30,294 nt of DNA from a virus: positions 1-30,294 of IMG/VR virus record IMGVR_UViG_3300035698_008821. One strand, written 5' to 3'. Shown here piece by piece: positions 1 through 7,235 of this stretch (the stretch's first letter is position 1; each line of letters starts with the position of its first letter). The notes under the pieces are model-generated. The model was not told the DNA's origin and ran no database searches. It saw only the letters and a program-made list of their open reading frames with translations. The position numbers and the translations under genes are program-made.

Positions 1-1
1 A

Positions 2-685
2 ATTGGTACTCATCAACTTAAGGGAGGAACCATAGTACAGCATATTCGTACTAAAGGATACCCACCATCCTTCACAGTAGTGCCAAGTACACTCAGTCCT
101 CTGCCCACGGTGAATATAAAAGTGTCTAAGCCTGTGCGCCATGGTCGTCACAGTCACAAGAGCCGGGTGGAAGTATACACATTCAATCCAAATGGGGGGT
201 ATACCCGCTACCACTTCCATGTCAAGCATGACTTGCAACAGGCTGATTTGGATCGTGTTTGGAGGGAGGCAGAGGAAGAGGGTAAGGTTGCAGCCTTGTG
301 CATGGCAGGTGCAGTTGGGTGGAGGCATGTGGATAGGACTGGATGGATGATAAATATAGGATTAGGACCAACTACAATACACATAGCGTATATTCAATAT
401 GTGTTGGATGCATTTAAGAACGCCCGTGCTAAAGCCTGTGCAAAAACCGATCCAAAGACAGATGGACAATCTGTACCTATTCCCACTCCTCATGACAATC
501 CTGGAGACAAGGTATGGTGGGATGGTGTATCAGGCTGTCATGAGAGTCACTACAGGGATAAGGATGCCCAGTGGGTTACACTATATCAAAGATATGAAGG
601 ATATTATGAAGTATGGGATATCAAAACAGATACGGGCTTAGTAATATCTGTCAAGCCTAAGCACTTATTCCGTCCACTATTATAA
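2..685 (+). CDS. Hypothetical phage protein, 5' end outside the window
   Basis: The reading frame is open from the left edge (first full codon at position 2) to TAA at 683-685. A GTG at 80 could serve as a start, but it has no ribosome binding site, and the codons before it read as ordinary protein (Gly-Gly-Thr-Ile-Val-Gln, then Lys-Gly-Tyr-Pro-Pro). The gene therefore most likely begins upstream and is partial here. The visible 227 residues have a basic, His-rich stretch, several Trp and Tyr residues, and a C-terminal part rich in aromatic residues. I do not recognise the family. It is the last gene before a gene-free region of about 770 bases, so it may end an upstream operon. Confidence 0.6.
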   Translation: MGTHQLKGGTIVQHIRTKGYPPSFTVVPSTLSPLPTVNIKVSKPVRHGRHSHKSRVEVYTFNPNGGYTRYHFHVKHDLQQADLDRVWREAEEEGKVAALCMAGAVGWRHVDRTGWMINIGLGPTTIHIAYIQYVLDAFKNARAKACAKTDPKTDGQSVPIPTPHDNPGDKVWWDGVSGCHESHYRDKDAQWVTLYQRYEGYYEVWDIKTDTGLVISVKPKHLFRPLL

Positions 686-751
686 GCAAACTTTACTGCA
701 CAAGAGTTAATGGAAACATATATACCACTATATGCGGTTCATGTACTTACC

Positions 752-1238
752 ATTTGTCCTGATTTGTCCAAACAGGGTGTTTATATAGCAATGACACTAT
801 TTATAGTCTATTCATATTACACATTAGTCATGTTATATATTGTGGTAATGTGGTGCTTTTTCTGTTGTAAGTTGCAAAATGATCATGACCTAAGTAGGGG
901 AGACGTAGGCATACTTACACGAATCTGGACAAATGGTAATCAGTTTATTATGAATATTACGATATGTGCTATCTACATCTGGACAAATGGTATAAGTACA
1001 GGGGGCGTACCCTCACTTAGGCTATGTAGTGGAATGTAGATACAAGAGTTGGTTGTAAACATTAACACTGTGTTTTATAGTAAGCATACTATGTTTTGGA
1101 CAAATCAGGACAAATCAGTTTCGCCGTAGCACATTGCAGGACAATGAATAACTATACTTTCGCTCTTTTCTTGTAATAAGTTAAAGGTAAAAAAATATAT
1201 ATAATAGTAACTAAGGGAAAAAGGTGTTTGATTTGTCC
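752..1238. repeat. Seven copies of the octamer ATTTGTCC (GGACAAAT)
   Basis: The octamer ATTTGTCC occurs at 752-759, 762-769 and 1231-1238. Its reverse complement GGACAAAT occurs at 927-934, 981-988, 1098-1105 and 1108-1115. The copies at 752/762 and 1098/1108 are doubled with a 10-base period. They form a roughly 20-base inverted pair, each reading TTTGGACAAATCAGGACAAA in one orientation. One helical turn between neighbouring sites suggests cooperative binding of one protein. The function is unknown. Confidence 0.75.
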
Positions 1239-1338
1239 AGATGTATGAATATGAGCTAAGTTGAGGGGCGTACCTTAACTTGACATTATGTGAATATATA
1301 TGTTTCGGTGTAAGTATGGGGGCGTACCCTCACTTAGG
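891..1338. repeat. Four imperfect palindromes with TAAGT...ACTTA ends
   Basis: Copies lie at 891-917, 993-1021, 1257-1281 and 1311-1338. Those at 1001-1021 and 1318-1338 share 21 identical bases beginning GGGGGCGTACCC. The copy near 1257 keeps GGGGCGTACC between AAGTTGAG and TTAACTT. The copy at 891 is the most diverged. Each begins TAAGT, and each ends ACTTA or, in the 1257 copy, AACTT, with G-run and C-run arms, so each could form a short hairpin or bind a dimeric protein. They alternate with the octamer repeats. Confidence 0.7.
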
Positions 1339-1368
1339 TTAATTTTCCACTTTTTATTAAAATAGTGC

Positions 1369-1398
1369 TTGACAAGAACTTAATCAGGGTGTTATCAT
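1369..1398 (+). promoter_or_regulatory. Sigma70-type promoter for the early/replication genes
   Basis: TTGACA at 1369-1374 and TATCAT at 1393-1398 are separated by 18 bases. This predicts a start near 1405 and a leader of about 55 bases before the gene at 1460. It is the only good promoter I find before the long run of genes that follows. Confidence 0.6.
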
Positions 1399-1408
1399 GT
1401 AGTTATCA
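1391..1408 (+). promoter_or_regulatory. Candidate operator: GTTATCA direct repeat over the -10 and start site
   Basis: GTTATCA occurs at 1391-1397 and 1402-1408, one helical turn apart, covering the -10 element and the predicted start of transcription. A related TTAATCAG lies at 1379-1386. Tandem half-sites over a promoter suit repression, perhaps by the small DNA-binding-like protein encoded just downstream. That link is inference. Confidence 0.4.
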
Positions 1409-1459
1409 GCCGGAAAACAGACAACCGATATAGCCCACACAAAATGGAAGGAGCAGAAT

Positions 1460-1696
1460 ATGACTGATGAAGATGCTAGAGCAGGTCGAGGCCCAGGCAG
1501 ACCATCACTGGGTAAGGTATGGGTGAGTAACAACAGGAGAATGGAGGTGAGCACAGATGCCGACATCAGGCTGATTGTGAATGCAATGCCTGAGACGTAC
1601 AAGAGCTACAACAAGTTCATTGAGATTGCAATTCAGAATCTGATTGACAAGGAAAAGCATGAAATGGAGTCGAGGGAGTCCTTGCCTCCAAGATAG
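1460..1696 (+). CDS. Small DNA-binding-like protein, possible ribbon-helix-helix
   Basis: This 78-residue protein has a Gly/Arg/Pro-rich N-terminus with an AT-hook-like GRP (RGPGRPSLGK). A short strand-like segment (RMEVSTDADIRLIV) and two predicted helices follow, a layout that resembles CopG/Arc-type ribbon-helix-helix repressors. The start has a GGAAGGAG ribosome binding site 7 bases upstream. It is the first gene after the promoter at 1369, so autoregulation through the GTTATCA repeats is plausible. Fold assignment is from pattern only; a different small DNA-binding fold cannot be excluded. Confidence 0.6.
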   Translation: MTDEDARAGRGPGRPSLGKVWVSNNRRMEVSTDADIRLIVNAMPETYKSYNKFIEIAIQNLIDKEKHEMESRESLPPR

Positions 1697-1734
1697 TTGT
1701 AACATTAACATACACCAGGAAGGAAACATTACAG

Positions 1735-2451
1735 ATGGGTAACGTAAGTTTTAAGCCGGAAACATTTCTCGAGGGTGGGGGATTGCTGGATGATGCTATC
1801 CTGATCATTAAGAGAGCGCGATTCGAGATTGGGAATTATGATGGGCAATCTGCTGAAGCCGTCACACTCCTGCGAGTACTACTTGCTGATGAAGAAGGTG
1901 CTGAGCATATCCAGTTCTACTCAGTGGGTGGTGGACAATCCCTATTCACTCCGGACGATACAGGTAAGGGGTTGAATAAGATTGGCAGTAAGGTGGCATT
2001 GACAAAGACAAGTAACTTGTCACGATTCTTCACCGGCCTGGTGGAGAGTGGGTATGATGAGAATAAAATTGATGACAATGATATCTCATTCCTCGAGGGA
2101 ATCCGGGCGCACTTTATAAATGTCCCTACCGGCCAGAAAACGTCCAAAGGTAAAGCGGGTGTTGTGCTTGTGATTGATAAGTTGCTGGAAGAGAAAAAAG
2201 CGGCGAAAGGTAAGGGGAAGAAGGCTGCTGTTGATACTGAAGCCATCCAAGACGAAGTGAAGGGTATACTGATCGGGGTGCTTTCTGAACTGGATGCGCC
2301 ACTACCTAAGAAGGGTATATTGGCCAAGATATTGGGAAGCATAAAGAATAATCCAGCCAAGAAAGCGATAATTGCACTTGCTACTGATGATACATTCCTC
2401 AGTGGGCAGGATGAATGGACGTTTGCTGATGGGATACTGACATTGGCGTAA
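1735..2451 (+). CDS. Probable phage single-stranded DNA-binding protein
   Basis: The protein has 238 residues. Residues 1-130 form a beta-rich segment with Gly-rich turns, resembling phage proteins found beside recombination nucleases and thought to bind ssDNA. A Lys-rich linker lies near residues 145-165. The C-terminal ~70 residues look like a small helical, winged-helix-like domain ending in DEWTFADGILTL. It starts with an AGGAAGG-type site upstream of ATG. It precedes a RecB-like nuclease and a Sak4-like ATPase, and ssDNA-binding protein, exonuclease and ATPase together are a common phage recombination set. The function is inferred mainly from context and overall character; no diagnostic motif was seen. 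Confidence 0.5.
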   Translation: MGNVSFKPETFLEGGGLLDDAILIIKRARFEIGNYDGQSAEAVTLLRVLLADEEGAEHIQFYSVGGGQSLFTPDDTGKGLNKIGSKVALTKTSNLSRFFTGLVESGYDENKIDDNDISFLEGIRAHFINVPTGQKTSKGKAGVVLVIDKLLEEKKAAKGKGKKAAVDTEAIQDEVKGILIGVLSELDAPLPKKGILAKILGSIKNNPAKKAIIALATDDTFLSGQDEWTFADGILTLA

Positions 2452-2540
2452 GTGAAGCATAACGGATTAGAGTAAGTAGGTGGCTGACGGATTGGTTAAG
2501 TCACGCCCACCTACTTTAAATAAATAGAAAGGACACATAC

Positions 2541-2951
2541 ATGAACCAAGATATAGAACCAAAATTCCCCAACATAAGAGTACACATAAATAACCAGGAA
2601 GAACTCGATGACCCTGAGCTACTCCGCAGCATGGTGTTTAATGCTATGTCAGATAGGGGACGCAATGTACATGAACCCTCTACAGGGCAAGATCGCAAAA
2701 ACCTCCTCATAGCTCTCAACAGAGAGAGTGATCCAACAAAGTGGATTGATGTCCTGCATACCTTTGTCACAATAATCCTGCCACAATACATGATCGCTGT
2801 ACCTGTGGAGCCAGAGCCGGAGCCTAAAGTTGATGGATGGGCAAAGGCGCGAGAAGCATTGGCGAAGAAGAGGGCGGATAAGAAGGAGGCGGATAGGTTG
2901 GCAAAGGCATTGGCAGACTTGAATGAAGGAGATGATGCTGAATGCAAATAA
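2541..2951 (+). CDS. Hypothetical protein with charged helical tail
   Basis: This 136-residue protein has an acidic N-terminal half and a Pro/Glu linker (VPVEPEPEPKVD) near residue 90. The last 40 residues are Ala/Lys/Glu/Asp-rich and probably form one long helix. A GAAAGGA site precedes the ATG. Its end overlaps the start of the nuclease gene by 10 bases, which suggests coupled translation. I do not recognise the family. The position between ssDNA-binding protein and nuclease suggests a DNA metabolism accessory role. Confidence 0.7.
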   Translation: MNQDIEPKFPNIRVHINNQEELDDPELLRSMVFNAMSDRGRNVHEPSTGQDRKNLLIALNRESDPTKWIDVLHTFVTIILPQYMIAVPVEPEPEPKVDGWAKAREALAKKRADKKEADRLAKALADLNEGDDAECK

Positions 2952-3499
2952 AAACCCTTGATGAAACATTCCCTTTCACCCCCCCTATTGACAGATCCGA
3001 AGGACTACATTTATCAGATATCATTACCAGCATCGGAGAGGAGTTATTTGGCCTCAAGGGTGTTGGGGATAGCATACCGTCTATGGAGACACGTCTGCAA
3101 TGGGAAAAGGGATTCATGTGGGAAGAGGCATTGAGTCATGGGTTTGGGGATAGGCTTGCGGATAGGCCAGGCGAGGTAGTATGCGATGGTGTGGCGTGTA
3201 GTCCTGATGGTGTGGGGATAGATGCTGAGGGCGAGTTGGTGGTGGAGGAGTATAAGTGTACGGCCATGTCTAGTAACAAGACACCAGATATGGTGTGGAG
3301 GTGGAGGACACAAGCTGCAGCATACTGTCATGTGCTCGGGGCTACAAGGTGTGTGTTTAGGGTGTTCTATGTGACAGGGGATTATAGAGGGTCAGGGCCA
3401 ACGTATGCAGTGTACCAGTTGGACTGGAGTGAACAGGAATTAGAGGACAATTGGCAAATGCTTATTGCACATGCAAAACAGAAAGGGTGGCTGACATAA
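2942..3499 (+). CDS. RecB/Cas4-like PD-(D/E)XK exonuclease
   Basis: This 185-residue protein has the motifs of the PD-(D/E)XK nuclease superfamily. A conserved acidic position lies near E61/E62, SPDG at residues 87-90 supplies the catalytic Asp (D89), and VEEYKCT at 101-107 supplies the E-x-K pair. The downstream helix QAAAYCHV (124-131) matches the QxxxY motif seen in RecB, YqaJ and Cas4 relatives. Such proteins resect DNA ends for phage recombination. The gene overlaps its upstream neighbour and is followed after one base by the RecA-like ATPase gene, so the two probably act together. No Cys cluster like that of Cas4 is visible. Confidence 0.8.
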   Translation: MQIKTLDETFPFTPPIDRSEGLHLSDIITSIGEELFGLKGVGDSIPSMETRLQWEKGFMWEEALSHGFGDRLADRPGEVVCDGVACSPDGVGIDAEGELVVEEYKCTAMSSNKTPDMVWRWRTQAAAYCHVLGATRCVFRVFYVTGDYRGSGPTYAVYQLDWSEQELEDNWQMLIAHAKQKGWLT

Positions 3500-3500
3500 T

Positions 3501-4268
3501 ATGGAAATACTACCAGGATTTGCTCCAGCAACACTGAATGCAAAGCGTAGGCTCATCATGTGTACCGAGGGTCAGGAGAAGATGGGGAAGACAAACTTTG
3601 GACTTACGATGCCAGGGCCTATTGCCGTGTTCGACATGGACAGAGGACTTGAGGATGTGGTGGATAAGTTCCTTGAGGAGAAGTCCATACAGATCGTGGA
3701 CTACCGCAAGATGATGATAGAGGTGGCTACGGACATCCTACCGTCCATGTTCAAACTGAGATGGGATAAGTTCAATAAGGATTACCTGAATGCTCTGGAA
3801 GCACCACTGGACGTGGTGAGGAGTATACTCATTGACACAGGCACTGAGCTATGGGAATACGCGAGACTTGGTGTGTTGGGGAAATTGACACAGGTGCCAC
3901 CATTGTTTTATCCTACAGTAAATGCTCAGTTCCGGAAGATTGTGGATTTGGCATTGGACAGCGAGAAGAACCTTACCATCACACATAAGATGAAGAAGGA
4001 GTATAAGAATAGTGGTGGTGATGATAAGGGACAGTGGACGGGGAAGTATGAGAGGACAGGGTTTGGAGAGATAGGGAATTTGGCACAGGTTATACTCAGG
4101 CATGGGCAGAGGTGTGAGGATGGAGTATGGGGTGACTTCTTTGTGGAAGTGGTTGAGTGTAGGAAAAATCCAAAGATCAAAGGGGATGAGTATGAGGGGG
4201 AGATGTGTTCGTTTCCATTTGTGGCGTATGAGGCCTCACCTGGTACGGATATAGAGGAGTGGATGTAA
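3501..4268 (+). CDS. RecA-like P-loop ATPase, Sak4/AAA_24-like recombinase
   Basis: This 255-residue protein has a Walker A at residues 24-31 (GQEKMGKT) and a Walker B-like strand at 107-113 (VRSILID) followed by TGTELWE. The size and motif placement match phage RecA-core ATPases of the Sak4 type (often labelled AAA_24), which act as single-strand annealing or strand-exchange proteins with an ssDNA-binding partner. The gene starts one base after the nuclease stop codon. Together with the nuclease and the probable ssDNA-binding protein it completes a recombination module. Sequence alone cannot separate annealing from other ATPase roles. Confidence 0.78.
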   Translation: MEILPGFAPATLNAKRRLIMCTEGQEKMGKTNFGLTMPGPIAVFDMDRGLEDVVDKFLEEKSIQIVDYRKMMIEVATDILPSMFKLRWDKFNKDYLNALEAPLDVVRSILIDTGTELWEYARLGVLGKLTQVPPLFYPTVNAQFRKIVDLALDSEKNLTITHKMKKEYKNSGGDDKGQWTGKYERTGFGEIGNLAQVILRHGQRCEDGVWGDFFVEVVECRKNPKIKGDEYEGEMCSFPFVAYEASPGTDIEEWM

Positions 4269-4289
4269 CTGAGGAGGAGGAGAAAGCAA

Positions 4290-4469
4290 ATGATAGAATA
4301 CAGCTCAAGAGAAGATGCTGAAAATGATCCTAATTTGAATTTAAAAATCATATGGAAATGCTCAAAATGTGGCAATGAAAGAGAAGATTATCCGAGATGG
4401 AATGTAGGTGGCATATGTCCTTGTGGTGGGGAGTGGATAGAAATAGGGGAATCATATAATAGTTTATAG
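4290..4469 (+). CDS. Small zinc-ribbon-like protein (59 aa)
   Basis: This short ORF starts at ATG 4290 after a strong GAGGAGGAGGAG site and ends at TAG 4467-4469. It encodes 59 residues with a CSKC pair (residues 24-27) and a CPC pair (43-45), spaced as in a one-domain zinc ribbon, with an acidic N-terminus. It is one of three tiny Cys-pair proteins between the ATPase and the ERCC4-type nuclease genes. The function is unknown; a role in binding nucleic acid or host RNA polymerase is possible. Confidence 0.65.
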   Translation: MIEYSSREDAENDPNLNLKIIWKCSKCGNEREDYPRWNVGGICPCGGEWIEIGESYNSL

Positions 4470-4499
4470 TCAAGGAAGTATTAACTGAGGAGGAAGGCA

Positions 4500-4769
4500 A
4501 TGACTGATGAATATAAATTGTATTTACTTAAGCGTATTAATGAAGGTAAAGAAAAGCATAAAAAATCTATATATAGTGCTGAATTCATAGAAGAAATATT
4601 GAAACTCGCTGTACAATATGAAGCAGATAACAAGCTAGTATTACCTGCTTTGGTCAAAGCCAATAAGGGTGACGTAGAAAGGACTATGTTGTTATTAACA
4701 GATTGCCCAGTTAAGCGTGAAATATTTATGCTATGTAATCGTGAATATCCTGGTGATATTCTTTGGTAA
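4500..4769 (+). CDS. Hypothetical small helical protein (89 aa)
   Basis: This 89-residue protein is mostly helical and charged in its first half (KLYLLKRINEGKEKHKKS) with a more hydrophobic centre. A GAGGAGG site lies in a leader, GTATTAACTGAGGAGG, that is nearly repeated before the gene at 4877. The stop codon lies inside a TTTGGTAACCAAA palindrome. No family is recognised. Confidence 0.65.
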   Translation: MTDEYKLYLLKRINEGKEKHKKSIYSAEFIEEILKLAVQYEADNKLVLPALVKANKGDVERTMLLLTDCPVKREIFMLCNREYPGDILW

Positions 4770-4876
4770 CCAAAAAAATGAACAAAAGAAGTACATTTGC
4801 CAGCATACACGGACTGGCATGAGGGAGTATTGAAGCCAGTACACAACCAGGGCAGTATTAACTAAGGAGGCAGAAA

Positions 4877-5023
4877 ATGAAAGAATGTCCAGTTTGTGGT
4901 GAGATGATTAGGACTGGAGTAATACACACTTGTGATAAATTAAATGTCCGCTTGTATAAAATTGAACAACTACTTATGGAAATATTATCTTTCATGGAAG
5001 ATGTTCATTATGGGAGGAAGTAA
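4877..5023 (+). CDS. Small Cys-pair protein (48 aa)
   Basis: ATG at 4877 follows a TAAGGAGG site, and translation gives 48 residues ending at TAA 5021-5023. The N-terminus has a CPVCG zinc knuckle (residues 4-8) and a lone HTC at 17-19, followed by an amphipathic helix (LYKIEQLLMEILSFME). It may be a half zinc ribbon or need a partner for its metal site. Its stop codon overlaps the next ATG in TAATG, so the two small genes are translationally coupled. Confidence 0.6.
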   Translation: MKECPVCGEMIRTGVIHTCDKLNVRLYKIEQLLMEILSFMEDVHYGRK

Positions 5024-5157
5024 TGGAAGATGATGGCAGATGTCCTGTATGTAAATCTCCTTTAATATGTCCACGAGGTTATTTTCTTTATTGTGATGCA
5101 TGTGGGTATCCTAATAAGGCTTATGATGATAAACCAGAAGGGGAAGGGAAAAAGTAA
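5023..5157 (+). CDS. Small double-CxxC zinc-ribbon protein (44 aa)
   Basis: ATG at 5023 overlaps the stop of the previous gene. The 44-residue product has CPVC (7-10) and CDAC (24-27), the two knuckles of a compact zinc ribbon, then a charged tail. It is followed by TAATAATG into the nuclease gene. It may be an accessory zinc-binding domain for a neighbouring DNA enzyme, but its specific function is unknown. Confidence 0.65.
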   Translation: MEDDGRCPVCKSPLICPRGYFLYCDACGYPNKAYDDKPEGEGKK

Positions 5158-5159
5158 TA

Positions 5160-5921
5160 ATGGTGATGCTTGACAGTAGGATTGGGTCAAAAGAACTACT
5201 ACCACTATTTGCTTCTGGTAATGCAAGACTGTGTAGATTAGAATATGGGGATGCATGTTTCACAGGCAATGGGGGGGATGGAATACCTTATGTCATTGGG
5301 ATTGAGAGGAAGCGCGTCACGGATCTACTCAATTGCATCATGTCCGGAAGATTATCAGGCCATCAGTTAATAGGATTACTTAATTCATATAATGTGGTGT
5401 ACCTTGTAGTGGAGGGGCTGTATAGGTCAGATGCATCCACAGGGTTGCTGCAATTGTGGAAGAAGCCTGTGGACAGATATGGGTACTCTTCCCGCAAAGG
5501 GCATTGGGAAATAGTGACACTGGGTACAAGGCAGTTCATGGCACGGGACATGTGGGCATTTCTGAATACACTGGAAATAGTAGCTGGGATACACATCTGG
5601 TACACAACATCCGTAGAGGAGACAGCGCAATGGATACAGGCCCTGCATTACTGGTGGACGAATAAGGAGTATGAGGATCATCGGGGGCATTTACAGGCAC
5701 ATACGCAGAATCAGGTGGTGTTGACAAAGCATACATTGGCGCGGAGGACTGCAGCACAGCTTAAGGGGGTAGGATGGGAGAAGGCGCAGGTGCTTGCGAA
5801 GAAGTTTGTGTCTGTGGATAATATGGTGCATGCAAGTGAGGAGGACTGGAAGAGTGTTGAGGGGATAGGGATTAAGTTGAGTAGGAGTATACATGCTGAG
5901 TTGAGAGGGAGGAAAGTATAA
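5160..5921 (+). CDS. ERCC4/XPF-type structure-specific nuclease with C-terminal HhH
   Basis: This 253-residue protein has the ERCC4 nuclease pattern: an early Asp (D5), GD at residues 30-31, and GIERKRVTDLL (48-57) carrying the ERK...D signature, followed by SGRLSGHQ, the usual helix of XPF/Mus81-like nucleases. Residues ~200-250 (KGVGWEKAQVLAKKF, then VEGIGIKLSRSI) form a tandem helix-hairpin-helix DNA-binding domain. Such enzymes cut branched DNA such as flaps, forks or recombination intermediates. Phage forms are short and lack the helicase domain, as here. It would act after the recombination module at 2942-4268. An ATG two codons downstream is an alternative start. Confidence 0.85.
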   Translation: MVMLDSRIGSKELLPLFASGNARLCRLEYGDACFTGNGGDGIPYVIGIERKRVTDLLNCIMSGRLSGHQLIGLLNSYNVVYLVVEGLYRSDASTGLLQLWKKPVDRYGYSSRKGHWEIVTLGTRQFMARDMWAFLNTLEIVAGIHIWYTTSVEETAQWIQALHYWWTNKEYEDHRGHLQAHTQNQVVLTKHTLARRTAAQLKGVGWEKAQVLAKKFVSVDNMVHASEEDWKSVEGIGIKLSRSIHAELRGRKV

Positions 5922-6640
5922 TGGATAATAAACTTGAAGTAATTGTAAAAGCATCAGGGTTAGAAGGTACAAAAGCACAAATCATACTATCTAAATTCCA
6001 AGGGTACTTTGAAATAGCTGCAGAATGGGAAGCCAAAGCAGCCACCATACAAGTAGCAGACGCATCTCAGAAGGCTGATATAGCAATGGCGAGAGTGGGT
6101 AGATTATTCCTACGAGATAAGATAAATGATGTTGAGAAAGAACGTAAGAAGTTGAAGGAGCAGTCATTACGTGAAGGGCAGTGCATTGATGGTATAGCAA
6201 AGACACTCAAAGGACTTCTTATACCTATACGAACACATATGGATGAGCAGGAACACTTTGTGGAGTTGAAAGCAGCAAGAGAGGCTGCGGATAAGCAACG
6301 TGCTATAGATAAGGTGTTGGAAGCTGAGCGGTTAGAGAAGGAGAAAGAGGAAAGGGAAGAGCAGGAGAGAATTAGAATGGAGAATATGCAATTGAGAAGA
6401 GAAGCAGTAGAAAAAGAGAAGCTGGTAGAACAGGAACGAAAAGATGCACAAAGGGAAATACAGAAGGCAGAGGATGCTGCTGCTAAAGCAATTGCGGATG
6501 CCATGGAGTCTATGGATGTTGTTACGGAAGTTGCAATGGAAGGTCAGTTGGAATTGGAAGTAACTTGTCCAGATTGTGGAAGAGTATTCATACCTTGTAA
6601 AGAAAAACCTATAATGAAGTTGAGAGGGGGAAAGGTATAA
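5921..6640 (+). CDS. Coiled-coil phage protein with C-terminal zinc knuckle
   Basis: The 239 residues begin with a helical domain. A middle section (RKKLKEQSLREGQCIDGIAK, then LLIPIRTHMDEQEHFVE) resembles phage proteins of the DUF1351 type. Residues ~120-190 are a long Glu/Lys/Arg-rich coiled coil. Residues ~205-235 contain CPDCGRVFIPC, a CxxC...C zinc-binding motif. It starts within TAATG of the nuclease gene. DUF1351-like proteins are common in phage recombination regions, but their biochemical role is not established. The family match is by pattern and moderate. Confidence 0.6.
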   Translation: MDNKLEVIVKASGLEGTKAQIILSKFQGYFEIAAEWEAKAATIQVADASQKADIAMARVGRLFLRDKINDVEKERKKLKEQSLREGQCIDGIAKTLKGLLIPIRTHMDEQEHFVELKAAREAADKQRAIDKVLEAERLEKEKEEREEQERIRMENMQLRREAVEKEKLVEQERKDAQREIQKAEDAAAKAIADAMESMDVVTEVAMEGQLELEVTCPDCGRVFIPCKEKPIMKLRGGKV

Positions 6641-6837
6641 TGCTAGATGTAGAATATATAAAAAATCATGCTTGTGACATAGCCCATGATTGGACATGCG
6701 AGGAAGAAATAATTAATGCTATTAATGCATGTAGTACACAAGAGGATTTATATAAAGTATCTAAACAGGTATATTGTATTAGTAGTTATCATGTTACAGA
6801 TTTTATCGCACGGGAGTTGAGAAGGGGAAAAGTATAA
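6640..6837 (+). CDS. Hypothetical protein (65 aa)
   Basis: This 65-residue acidic protein has three Cys residues and no recognisable domain. It begins and ends in the repeated junction element (TAATG overlaps on both sides), with the C-terminus Leu-Arg-Arg-Gly-Lys-Val. It looks like a small insert gene between the coiled-coil protein and the next hypothetical gene. Confidence 0.65.
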   Translation: MLDVEYIKNHACDIAHDWTCEEEIINAINACSTQEDLYKVSKQVYCISSYHVTDFIARELRRGKV

Positions 6838-7235
6838 TGTCGATCATTAATGTGTATGAGACGGGAAGAAATGGAAAGTCAATATCGGGCATGGCAGATG
6901 TTGAGCAGGTGTACTACAGGCTGTGGAAGAAGTATGGTATGAGGCTATGGGGGAAAGTATACTATGACAAACAAGGAGTTGTATTCGGACGGTGTAAAGG
7001 AGAAGTGGAAAGTGATGAGATCATGGAGCTTTGCATGAATCATTATATTGCATCCATTGATGCTGTTAAGTCAGGCATGGAAGTTAATCAAGCCATGATA
7101 GACTTGTTGCTACTGGATGGTGATGATGTACTGACTACTCCTATGCAAGCTGTCAAATTAGTGATATTGAAATTAGCAGCCAGGAAGAAGGGGATGAGTG
7201 TGGAGGAATTGGTAGGAGAATTATGTGATGCCTAA
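6837..7235 (+). CDS. Hypothetical protein (132 aa)
   Basis: The 132-residue product is mixed alpha/beta. It starts in the third junction element and its end overlaps the glycosylase gene start by about 10 bases. The segment VYYRLWKKYGMRLWGKVYYDKQG is aromatic and basic, and the C-terminal 60 residues are probably helical. I do not recognise it. Its place between repair genes suggests a DNA metabolism role, but nothing in the sequence proves it. Confidence 0.65.
   Translation: MSIINVYETGRNGKSISGMADVEQVYYRLWKKYGMRLWGKVYYDKQGVVFGRCKGEVESDEIMELCMNHYIASIDAVKSGMEVNQAMIDLLLLDGDDVLTTPMQAVKLVILKLAARKKGMSVEELVGELCDA

Larger units (their letters stand above)
686..1459. other. Repeat-rich gene-free region, possible origin or regulatory hub
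   Basis: No convincing gene is seen in about 770 bases, which is striking in a genome where most genes overlap. The region is AT-rich and carries two interleaved repeat families (listed separately): ATTTGTCC/GGACAAAT octamers, and imperfect palindromes with TAAGT and ACTTA ends. A weak promoter-like pair, TTGTAA (1053-1058) and TATAGT (1076-1081) with a 17-base spacer, lies just before the doubled octamer at 1098-1115. A better promoter ends the region at 1369-1398. Clustered repeats in a gene-free stretch next to DNA metabolism genes fit a replication origin with iterons, or a set of repressor operators. The choice between these is inference. Confidence 0.6.
5901..6839 (+). repeat. Three copies of a 23-base gene-junction element
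   Basis: Near-identical 23-base sequences lie at 5901-5923, 6620-6642 and 6817-6839. Each begins TTGAGA, continues with a purine-rich AGGGGGAAA-type block and ends GTATAATG. Each encodes the last residues of one gene (Leu-Arg-x-x-Lys-Val, stop), contains the ribosome binding site, and ends with the overlapping start codon of the next gene. The spacing is identical in all three. This may reflect gene insertion by recombination at the repeat, or strong selection for one coupling signal. Confidence 0.75.

Noticed and set aside
710-1039. 109-residue ORF with hydrophobic segments in the gene-free region
   Set aside because: No ribosome binding site, odd composition, and it runs through both repeat families, so it is most likely chance.
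4798-4819. TGCCAG...CTGGCA hairpin as a terminator
   Set aside because: Short 6-bp stem with a 10-base loop and no T run after it.
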